From Prevotella sp. CAG:617 (lineage in GTDB: Bacteria > Bacteroidota > Bacteroidia > Bacteroidales > Bacteroidaceae), in the NCBI GenBank assembly GCA_000438115.1, contig FR903631.1, positions 17,478 through 30,151 of the forward strand: a DNA stretch of 12,674 bases, written 5' to 3'. This document shows, in pieces, positions 7,300 to 12,674 of the stretch. The notes under the pieces were generated by a model. That model was not told the DNA's origin. It ran no database searches and saw only the letters and a list, made by a program, of their open reading frames with translations. Position 1 is the stretch's first letter. Every line of letters starts with the position of its first letter. A program made the position numbers and the translations under genes.

Positions 7300-7324
7300 C
7301 TGCGATGGGGGGAGGAAAAATGGG

Positions 7325-7672
7325 TTAGTAATGCGTATGATGCCGCTCGTTGTAGCGGGCGCGCCGTTGGGCGTAATAGTCGCTGCGGGCGGGGTTTTCG
7401 GGAAACCACCGCTTGATGACGCGCTCTTCCTGCTCAAAGAGTTCCTTGATGGTCCACAGGCTCGAAAAGGCCACCACGCTGATTACGGCGCTCAGCAGTA
7501 CGTTAGCAATGAACAGGGCCGCCGCCGTACCGCCCACGCCGATGAGCAGAAAAATCCACCAGGGGCGTGTGCCGAAATAGTATTCCGTCTTGACCACTAC
7601 GGGATGAAAAAAACCGATGGCCAGGAACGTGGCGATGCCGATGAGCGGGCCTTCAACATACAGGTGTTCCAT
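7325..7672 (-). CDS. DUF4491 family small membrane protein
   Basis: 115 residues from ATG at 7672 to TAA at 7325. The frame stays open further upstream, but those codons lie over the lrp 3' end and give a Ser/Pro/Arg-rich shadow peptide. The start MEHLYVEGPLIGIATFLAIGFFHPVVVKTEYYFGTR... matches what I know of DUF4491 proteins: a first hydrophobic segment (about 7-25), the conserved FHPxVVKTEYYFGTRxWW (22-39), a second segment (about 38-57) and a third (about 58-76), followed by ELFEQ and RWFPENP. The tail (95-115) is Arg/Tyr/His-rich and ends HHTHY. No function is known to me. It starts 31 bases after the lrp stop and shares its terminator, so co-transcription with the regulator is likely. 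Family assignment is by recognition of the motif, not a search. Confidence 0.82.
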   Translation of the reverse strand: MEHLYVEGPLIGIATFLAIGFFHPVVVKTEYYFGTRPWWIFLLIGVGGTAAALFIANVLLSAVISVVAFSSLWTIKELFEQEERVIKRWFPENPARSDYYAQRRARYNERHHTHY

Positions 7673-7703
7673 GGGAATGGGGAGTGAGGAAAAAACGGGA
7701 GGG

Positions 7704-8180
7704 TCAGTCCTTTTGTTCGGATTCCAGAATGACGGGCACCTCGCGGTTGATGGTCTGCTCGAGCGAAATGAGCGTTTCGGTGGAGATGACGCCCGGAATC
7801 TGCTGGATGCGGTCGTTGAGCAGGCGCATGAGGTGTTCGTTGTCGTGGGCATAGAGCTTGACGAGCATGGTGTAGGCGCCGGTGGTGAAGTGACACTCCA
7901 CGATTTCCGGAATCTTGTTCAGCTCCTTCACGGCGTCGCGGTACATGGAGCCGCGCTCCAGCGTGATGCCCACGTAGGTGCAGGTGCTGTAGCCCAGACA
8001 CTTGGGATTGATGTAGTAGCCGGACCCTATGATGACGCCCGACTCGATGAGGCGCTGCACGCGCTGATGGATGGCCGCACGCGACACGCCGCATACCGTG
8101 GCCACGTCCTTAAAGGGAATACGCGCGTTACAGGAAATGATTTCCAGTATCTTTTGGTCCAGTTTGTCTATTTTTTCCAT
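7704..8180 (-). CDS. Lrp/AsnC family transcriptional regulator
   Basis: 158 residues, the usual family length. The N-terminal winged HTH covers about residues 4-53 (KIDKLDQKILEIISCNARIPFKDVA, recognition helix around SRAAIHQRVQRL). A strand linker (GYYINPKCLGY) leads to the RAM/AsnC ligand-binding domain (about 67-145: YVGITLERG, IVECHFTTGAYTMLVKLYAHD). Family proteins assemble as dimers to octamers and sense amino acids; the ligand here cannot be read from the sequence. The ATG at 8180 is standard (MEKIDKLDQKIL). It has a good promoter 76 bases upstream and is followed by a DUF4491 gene in the same unit. Autoregulation is common in the family, and three similar palindromes flank this promoter. 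Confidence 0.93.
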   Translation of the reverse strand: MEKIDKLDQKILEIISCNARIPFKDVATVCGVSRAAIHQRVQRLIESGVIIGSGYYINPKCLGYSTCTYVGITLERGSMYRDAVKELNKIPEIVECHFTTGAYTMLVKLYAHDNEHLMRLLNDRIQQIPGVISTETLISLEQTINREVPVILESEQKD

Positions 8181-8222
8181 GATGTAAAATTAAAGTGTGA
8201 ATTTCTTGATAGTAGTGGATTT

Positions 8223-8340
8223 ACTTTTGAAAAGTGCGTCCGGGTACGCATCAAGCAAAGATAAGTAATTTAGCGTATTCCGACAAACGGCATTTTTGAA
8301 AAAATGTAAAATATTTGTTCTTTTCTTGCTTTTTGAAAGC
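8223..8340. promoter_or_regulatory. Three similar palindromes around the lrp promoter, candidate operators
   Basis: ACTTTTGAAAAGT (8223-8235), CATTTTTGAAAAAATG (8291-8306) and GCTTTTTGAAAGC (8328-8340) are each near-perfect palindromes sharing the core TTTTGAAA. The first lies downstream of the predicted start site, the second directly upstream of the -33 box, the third further upstream. The core G positions are 69 and 37 bases apart. The 213-base spacer (8181-8393) is AT-rich, so chance contributes. Binding by the adjacent Lrp protein is inference. I see no other gene in this spacer and no clear terminator for the PAP2 gene. Confidence 0.4.
8256..8287 (-). promoter_or_regulatory. Promoter of the lrp gene (-33 and -7 elements)
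   Basis: On the minus strand TTTG (8287-8284) is followed after exactly 20 bases by TATCTTTG (8263-8256), matching the Bacteroidota consensus TTTG-N19-21-TAnnTTTG. It is the only promoter in the window with both elements intact. The predicted leader to the ATG at 8180 is about 70 nt. Confidence 0.75.
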
Positions 8341-8393
8341 ATTTTGTCCTTTTTTGCAGATAATAGTGCGCCTTTTTTTCCGAAAAGCGTACG

Positions 8394-9365
8394 TCAGCAA
8401 TGTGGCTTGCGGTGGAAAAAACGGAAACGGAACAGCCAGGCCGAGAAATAGAAGGCCGCTACGCCGCAGGGAATGCCCGTCAGGGCGTCAATGGCGTAGT
8501 GCGCACCGATATACACCGTAGAGAAGCAGAGCAGCAGGTAGAACGGAACGAGGCAGGCCGTAAGCGTAGAGGAGAGCTTGCGGCTGGCCAGCAGGATAAC
8601 CGTACTGATGCCGACGTGCGACGAAGGGAAAGCCGCCGTGGGCCGTTCGCCGTGCCCTTGCATGAAACTGACACACGTGTGGAACAGGCCGCCCACGCTG
8701 TCGGGATTTTCCTGAATCTGCGGGTGCAGCACGAAGTAGTCGTGCGGTACGGGCGGAAACACCCCGCCTTGCAGCTGCCCGGCGCTGAGCAGCGGATAGT
8801 AGAACTGCGGCCCCGCTACCGGCAGGAACAGGAAAACCGTGTAGAACAGGAAGAACGAACACATGATGACAAACGTCGTATATTCCAGTTGCTGGTATTT
8901 GCGCAGCCAGGCGTAGAACGTGACAAACACGATAATCGGAAAGTAAGACAGATAGCCCAGGTAGAAAGCCTCACTGAATACCCGCGAGGAGAATATCCGG
9001 CTGAACCATTCTGCCGGCTGGAACCCGAAAATCCATTGGTCGGCCGAGGCAAACACATGGTCGAGGTAGGGCATCGTGCTGCAGATGTTGTACGTGTCGG
9101 GATACCAGTAGCCCAGCAGAGCCATGACGTAGAAGATGCGCAGAAACTTGGTCATTCGCGAAGGATACCACCGGTACGCAAAATACGGAATGATCATGGC
9201 GCCGCAAAGCAGCCAGCGCTGCAGCAGCAGGCTGACCGGATGGCTGACATGCGGCCACAGAATCACTATGGCTACCGATGTCAGGGCGGCATAGAACAAC
9301 GTAAGTTTTTCAATGCCCAGCAGGCCGCGACGAAGCGGGCGCGGACGGAGAATCTTTAAATCCAT
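8394..9365 (-). CDS. PAP2 superfamily membrane enzyme, AUR1/PAP2_3-like
   Basis: 323 residues, rich in membrane segments (about 22-38, 47-64, 75-90, 134-155, 163-183, 253-261, 268-284, 291-312). The PAP2 core is at the C-terminal end: PSSH with H250 (AFPSSHVGIS, motif C2) and GAHYAIDALTG with H289 and D293 (motif C3). The canonical C1 motif Kx6RP is absent; VAGPQFYYP (183-191) sits at the equivalent place. The Arg normally found in C3 is replaced (STVYIGAH, T283). This pattern resembles the PAP2_3 group, which includes inositol-phosphorylceramide synthases that transfer head groups, more than the classic soluble or LpxE-type phosphatases. Its ATG overlaps the end of the SDR gene by 10 bases, suggesting translational coupling. 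The substrate is unknown; a lipid phosphate or phosphoceramide is inferred. Confidence 0.8.
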   Translation of the reverse strand: MDLKILRPRPLRRGLLGIEKLTLFYAALTSVAIVILWPHVSHPVSLLLQRWLLCGAMIIPYFAYRWYPSRMTKFLRIFYVMALLGYWYPDTYNICSTMPYLDHVFASADQWIFGFQPAEWFSRIFSSRVFSEAFYLGYLSYFPIIVFVTFYAWLRKYQQLEYTTFVIMCSFFLFYTVFLFLPVAGPQFYYPLLSAGQLQGGVFPPVPHDYFVLHPQIQENPDSVGGLFHTCVSFMQGHGERPTAAFPSSHVGISTVILLASRKLSSTLTACLVPFYLLLCFSTVYIGAHYAIDALTGIPCGVAAFYFSAWLFRFRFFHRKPHC

Positions 9366-10402
9366 TTTTCCTGCTTATACCATGCAACGGCCTTGGCTAC
9401 CCCTTCGGGCAGCTGAACTCGCGGACTGAAGCCCAGTTCTTCGCGGGCCGGACGGATGTCGCACTTCCAGTTGCGTTGTTTGAGAATATGAAACTTGTCG
9501 AGGTTGAGTGTAGTGGTGCGCCCCAGCAGCCTTGCTGCCGTTCCGGACACGGCGCATACGCCCCAGAGGAACCATACCGGCGCCTTGATGCGCAAAACGT
9601 GGGCTTTGTGCAACTCTTTTTGCAGCAGGTCGGAGAAAGTGCGGCTGGAGTACACCTGTCCGTCACTCAGGAAGTAGGCCCGGCCCGGCTGCCCGTGGTC
9701 AAGAGCCAGCATGACGGCTTCTACCAGGTCGGAGACGTAGATAAACGTAATTTCCTGCGGGCGGTAGCCTACGGCAAAGTCTACGCCGCCTGCTATGCTC
9801 TGGGCCATGAGGAAATAGTCGCGTTCCCGTGGCCCGTAGACGCCTGTGGGGCGTAATGTCACGCAGGGCAGTTCCGTCAGGGCGGCCAGGCGGCGTTCGG
9901 CCTCGAGCTTGCTGCGTCCGTAGGCTGTGTCGGGGCACGGCGTGTCGGTTTCCCGTATTTCGGCGTAGCAGTGTCCTGGTTCGCGGCCTACGGCTGTTTC
10001 GCGCGCCGGGCCATACACGCTCAGCGAGCTGATGAATACGAATTTCAGGGGCTTCATCCGGAGTGTCAGCAGGGCTTTGGCCAGATTTTCCGTGCCTTGT
10101 GTGTTGGTGGTAAAGAAGTCGGCGGCGTGACGGCATTTGGTGGCGCCGGCAGCATGTACCACGTAGTCCCATCCCTTTCCGTTCTGTTGTAGGAAAGCCT
10201 GGAGCTGCTGTTGCAGACGGTCGGCGTGGTTCAGGTCAAGTTCAATGAAATGTATGCGGGAGTCGCGCAGGTAGCGTCGGCTGCTGGTTGGGCGCATGGC
10301 GGCCCACACTTCAGCGCCTTCGGCCAGGGCCCGTTCGACGATGAAGCTGCCGATAAAGCCGCTGGCTCCCGTAATGAGCATGCTTTTTCCGGTAAAGTTC
10401 AT
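9356..10402 (-). CDS. Extended short-chain dehydrogenase/reductase (NAD-dependent epimerase/dehydratase family)
   Basis: 348 residues with a Rossmann fold. The nucleotide-binding loop is TGASGFIG (11-18), HAAG is at 83-86, the active-site Ser lies in FISSLSVYG (123-131) and the YxxxK pair is Y161/K165 (AYGRSKLEAE). RPTGVYGPRE (184-193) is the usual substrate-side motif of extended SDRs. The C-terminal part (about 270-348) carries a hydrophobic stretch (PVWFLWGVCAV) and ends in AWYKQEKWI, a form I associate with a conserved Bacteroidales family. The family also includes sugar epimerases, dehydratases and lipid-acting reductases such as bacterial 3-ketosphinganine reductase; motifs alone do not separate these. 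It overlaps the PAP2 gene and follows two glycosyltransferases by 34 bases, so a role in a lipid or glycolipid pathway is inferred. All catalytic residues are present. Confidence 0.85.
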   Translation of the reverse strand: MNFTGKSMLITGASGFIGSFIVERALAEGAEVWAAMRPTSSRRYLRDSRIHFIELDLNHADRLQQQLQAFLQQNGKGWDYVVHAAGATKCRHAADFFTTNTQGTENLAKALLTLRMKPLKFVFISSLSVYGPARETAVGREPGHCYAEIRETDTPCPDTAYGRSKLEAERRLAALTELPCVTLRPTGVYGPRERDYFLMAQSIAGGVDFAVGYRPQEITFIYVSDLVEAVMLALDHGQPGRAYFLSDGQVYSSRTFSDLLQKELHKAHVLRIKAPVWFLWGVCAVSGTAARLLGRTTTLNLDKFHILKQRNWKCDIRPAREELGFSPRVQLPEGVAKAVAWYKQEKWI

Positions 10403-10436
10403 GATGTATGGTCTAAAAGCGTGATGATGTTCGGTA

Positions 10437-11231
10437 TTATTTTTTGGTGAAGGAGCGTACTACGAACCAGGCGTGCTGCAGGAGTGTGGCTATCCAGCCG
10501 TAGTGTGTGGTCATGATGCGGAACCGCTCGTGGAGCGAGGCTTTGTGGTTCTGTGTAGTCATTCCTTCCTGCAGATAGTCGGCTACGGTGAGGTGGGCGT
10601 TGGCCAGCGGCATGGACAGGCGCTGGGCCTGTTTCATGATGCGGATACACCAGTCGAAGTCGGCCGAAAATCGGTAGTCGAGGTTGTAGGGTGTTTGTTT
10701 GGCCAGCTCGGTGCGGGCCATGAAGGCCTGATGGCATACGAGCATACCGCTCTTGAAGCTGCGCCAGTTCAGGTGTTCGGGCGGCGCCAGGCGGCGTTTG
10801 CGGATAAAGCGTCCCTCTCCGTCTACGATGTCGGTGTGGCCGTAGATGACGCCCGGTGTCTGAGGCCGGCAGGCCTTGATGCAGGCCATCATCTGCTCCA
10901 GCGTTTGCGGACTGTGGAGCCGGTCGCCGGCGTTCAGAAAGAGGATGTAGTCGCCGGTGGCCAGGCGTATGGCCTTGTTCATGGCGTCGTAGAGCCCTTT
11001 GTCGGGTTCGCTGCGGCACACGATTTCGTGGGGCGTGGCCGCCACGCTGTTGCGTTCCTGATAGTGGTGGATGGTGGCCATCGTACCGTCCTGTGAGTTA
11101 CCGTCGACGATGAGGTGCTCGATGTTCGGGTAGGTTTGGTGTTCTACGCTGTCGATGGTGACGTCGAGCAGGGCTCCGGGGTTGTAGGTGACGGTGGCAA
11201 TGGTAATTTTCGGTAGCGGTGGTTCAGACAT
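10437..11231 (-). CDS. Family 2 glycosyltransferase (WcaE/WcaA-like)
   Basis: 264 residues from the ATG at 11231. A TTG at 11243 would add four residues (MTSN) but is unnecessary and sits almost on the GT4 stop. GT-A fold features: ITIATVTYNPG (9-19), IVDGNSQDGT (41-50), the SEPDKGLYDAMNKAI segment (74-88) typical of colanic-acid-type GT2 enzymes, and FLNAGD (98-103), where NAGD takes the metal-binding DxD place. SADFDW (189-194) carries the likely catalytic acidic residue. It would add one sugar from a nucleotide-sugar donor at the inner face of the membrane during capsule, LPS or glycolipid synthesis; donor and acceptor cannot be told. The C terminus is hydrophobic and basic (WFVVRSFTKK), suggesting membrane association. 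It starts 15 bases after the GT4 stop. Confidence 0.9.
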   Translation of the reverse strand: MSEPPLPKITIATVTYNPGALLDVTIDSVEHQTYPNIEHLIVDGNSQDGTMATIHHYQERNSVAATPHEIVCRSEPDKGLYDAMNKAIRLATGDYILFLNAGDRLHSPQTLEQMMACIKACRPQTPGVIYGHTDIVDGEGRFIRKRRLAPPEHLNWRSFKSGMLVCHQAFMARTELAKQTPYNLDYRFSADFDWCIRIMKQAQRLSMPLANAHLTVADYLQEGMTTQNHKASLHERFRIMTTHYGWIATLLQHAWFVVRSFTKK

Positions 11232-11246
11232 GTTTGAGGTCAATGG

Positions 11247-12560
11247 TTAATGGCTTTTTGTGGGTTGTACGATGCCGGATTCCGCGTCTTCTTCGTGCGT
11301 CTCCGGCCTGTGCAGCAGGCTGCGGTAGAGTTCCCGGTAGCTTTGGGCCACCACGGGGGTGGCATAGCGGCTTACCACGGTCTGGCGCAGGGCCTGCCGT
11401 GAAAGGTGTGCGCCTTCGGTCATGGCCCAATAGATGCCTTCGGCCAGACTTCGGGTCGAGAGGTAGTCGGCCAGGTATCCGTTGGCCTTGTGGCTGATGA
11501 TGTCCTGCTGACCGCTGCCGCCGAAGGCCACGGGCACGCAGCCGCAGGCCTGGGCTTCGATGAGGGTTTGTCCGAAGGTTTCGTAGTACGAGGCCGACAC
11601 CAGTACGTCGGCCGCGCCATACAGGCGGCTGAGGTCGGCGGTTTGGCGCACGGTGCCCAGATAGGTGTAGCTGACGGGCACGTCGCGCAGCCTGTCGCGG
11701 CTCTTCAGTCCGCCGAACAGCACCAGATGGAGCCGGCTGCCGGTCTCGGGGTGCATCCGGAGCAGCTGTTGCAGGCTCTTGAGCAGGAGCGGAAATCCCT
11801 TGATGGGGTCGTCAATGCGGGCTGCGCCGAAAAGGATAATCTGCTTGTCCACCGGCAGACCGAAGGCGCGGCGTGCGGCAGCGGCTTCGTGGAGCGTGAA
11901 TTCGGTGGTCGAAAGCGTGTTGGGAATAACCGTGACGGGCTTGTTGCCCAGCAGGGCACTCTGCTCCACCTTCTGGCGGAGCCACTGGCTGACCGTTACC
12001 ACGTGGAGTGGCGCGTGGCTGAAGATGCGCTCCTTCTGCCTGAATACGCGGGCGGCCAGGTCGTTGCGGCCCGGCAGGCGCAGAAACGGGCAGTGATGAC
12101 ACTGCGTCTCGTAGCGGCGGCACTGGTAGGCATGATGACAGATGGCTGTACACTCCCACATGTCGTGAAGGGTCCATACCACCGGCTTGCCGGCCTGCAT
12201 GATGCGGTCTATTTCACGCAGCGAGAGCATGCCCTGGTTAATCCAGTGCAGATGAATGATGTCAGCCTGCCGGAAAGCTGGCAGGCTGGTGATGTGTTGG
12301 CCCGTGTTGGCGATTGACACTTTAAAGAGGTCCTTGCGGCTGAAGAGGTTGGCCGTCCAAATGACGAGACGCTCCAGCAAAAAGGCTGCCTTGCGCCGCA
12401 GCGGCGTGCCGGCTTCCAGCACGTAAGGCTTTTGGCTGCTCTTGTGCATCACCAGCATTTCAGCCTCCACGCCCGAGGCGCGCAGGGCTTCCGTCAGCCG
12501 TCCGGCCGCAATGGCCGCGCCGCCGGTCTGTTCCGAAGTGTTGATGATGAGTACTCGCAT
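11247..12560 (-). CDS. Family 4 glycosyltransferase (GT-B, WcaC-like)
   Basis: 437 residues from the ATG at 12560; the frame is open to 12668, but the natural family start is MRVLIINTSEQTGGAAIAAGRL. GGAA (13-16) is the N-terminal glycine loop. HDMWECTAICHHAYQCRRY (132-150) and the cysteines C141, C147, C154 and C157 form the Cys/His cluster of the colanic-acid-type subgroup (usually HDMWxFTGxCHY...CGxCP). The C-terminal GT4 domain includes the EX7E motif E327-E335 (YETFGQTLIEA), with GSG and NGYL downstream. The protein ends in an acidic tail (PETHEEDAESG). A cytoplasmic retaining transferase for exopolysaccharide, capsule or glycolipid is the likely role; sugar specificity is not visible. 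It heads the block GT4-GT2-SDR-PAP2. Confidence 0.9.
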   Translation of the reverse strand: MRVLIINTSEQTGGAAIAAGRLTEALRASGVEAEMLVMHKSSQKPYVLEAGTPLRRKAAFLLERLVIWTANLFSRKDLFKVSIANTGQHITSLPAFRQADIIHLHWINQGMLSLREIDRIMQAGKPVVWTLHDMWECTAICHHAYQCRRYETQCHHCPFLRLPGRNDLAARVFRQKERIFSHAPLHVVTVSQWLRQKVEQSALLGNKPVTVIPNTLSTTEFTLHEAAAARRAFGLPVDKQIILFGAARIDDPIKGFPLLLKSLQQLLRMHPETGSRLHLVLFGGLKSRDRLRDVPVSYTYLGTVRQTADLSRLYGAADVLVSASYYETFGQTLIEAQACGCVPVAFGGSGQQDIISHKANGYLADYLSTRSLAEGIYWAMTEGAHLSRQALRQTVVSRYATPVVAQSYRELYRSLLHRPETHEEDAESGIVQPTKSH

Positions 12561-12569
12561 AGCAGGCTG

Positions 12570-12577
12570 CAAACTTA
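12570..12577 (-). promoter_or_regulatory. Possible -7 element just upstream of the GT4 gene
   Basis: Reads TAAGTTTG on the minus strand, a full TAnnTTTG match preceded by an AT-rich tract. Only 9 bases separate it from the ATG, so a transcript from here would have a leader of about 5-7 nt. No TTTG -33 box is seen; it may be fortuitous. Confidence 0.35.
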
Positions 12578-12673
12578 CTAATTTTCTTCCGAAAAGAGCG
12601 GCGTGGGGGCTTCTTTTTTTCGGCCGCGTCCGAGGCTGGCGGAGGCACCTTTGCAGCTGCTTAAACAAGGCCG
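12578..12673 (-). CDS. Possible C-terminal end of an upstream gene (cut by window edge)
   Basis: A frame enters from the right edge and ends at TAG (12580-12578). Its last residues read CKGASASLGRGRKKEAPTPL followed by FSEEN: a charged tail that could end an envelope-operon protein. Codon third positions are mostly G or C, like the real genes here. The stretch is too short to recognise and could equally be spacer. The competing reading, an N-terminal extension of the GT4 gene to 12668, is less likely. Confidence 0.3.
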   Translation of the reverse strand, partial: RPCLSSCKGASASLGRGRKKEAPTPLFSEEN

Positions 12674-12674
12674 G

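Noticed and set aside
7673..7852. Upstream extension of the DUF4491 frame into lrp
   Set aside because: The added residues are Ser/Pro/Arg-rich and lie out of frame over the conserved lrp coding sequence; the family start is at 7672.
8368..8390. Imperfect hairpin with A/T tracts after the PAP2 stop, possible terminator
   Set aside because: The stem needs a bulge, is short and AT-rich, and no T-run follows on the minus strand.
8400..9359. Plus-strand open frame of 319 codons opposite the PAP2 gene
   Set aside because: Antisense shadow: Arg/Glu/Gln-rich with no motif, while the minus strand encodes clear membrane segments and PAP2 motifs.
11406..12317. Plus-strand open frame of 303 codons opposite the GT4 gene
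   Set aside because: Antisense shadow of a gene with a complete GT4 EX7E motif; no domain of its own.
1..12674. Mobile element, CRISPR array, defence island or tRNA/rRNA gene
   Set aside because: No transposase or integrase motifs, no regularly spaced repeats, no tRNA-like cloverleaf and no change in gene strand or codon style were seen.

Overview
The window looks like chromosomal DNA from a Bacteroidota bacterium, most likely a fairly GC-rich member of the Bacteroidales. Three things suggest this. The spacers carry the Bacteroidota-type promoter element (-7 TAnnTTTG, once with a matching -33 TTTG). Clear Shine-Dalgarno sequences are absent. Several products, such as the DUF4491 protein, the split-cysteine DsbD amino terminus and the 'TGGAAIAA' GT4 glycosyltransferase, are types I know mainly from this phylum. 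I cannot name the genus. Every gene I can support lies on the minus strand, so transcription runs from right to left.

From right to left: (1) a possible C-terminal scrap of an upstream gene (12578-12673). (2) A four-gene envelope or glycolipid block, 12560-8394: GT4 glycosyltransferase, GT2 glycosyltransferase, extended SDR (epimerase-like) and a PAP2-type membrane enzyme. The gaps are short and the last two genes overlap by 10 bases, so this is probably one operon. (3) A 213-base AT-rich spacer with the best promoter in the window and three similar short palindromes, driving an Lrp/AsnC regulator and a small DUF4491 membrane protein, followed by a short tandem repeat and an intrinsic terminator. 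(4) An ABC-F ATPase with an apparent TTG start and a leader stem-loop, then a secreted M13 metallopeptidase (PepO-like), then the MetA homoserine O-acyltransferase. (5) miaB with its own promoter. (6) A 224-base spacer holding three stem-loops. (7) The first 173 codons of a DsbD-type periplasmic reductase, cut by the window edge.

Functionally this is mostly ordinary core chromosome: tRNA modification, methionine synthesis, ribosome-associated ABC-F activity, periplasmic proteolysis and disulfide reduction, plus a cell-envelope operon. I see no integrase, transposase, CRISPR array, tRNA, rRNA, toxin-antitoxin or defence module, and no convincing undescribed multi-gene system. The points most worth a second look are the SDR/PAP2 pair with a non-canonical PAP2 active site (possible sphingolipid or isoprenoid-lipid role), the acetyl-CoA-type residue in MetA, the ABC-F leader hairpin next to a TTG start, the palindromes around the lrp promoter, and a 22-nt tandem repeat after the DUF4491 gene.
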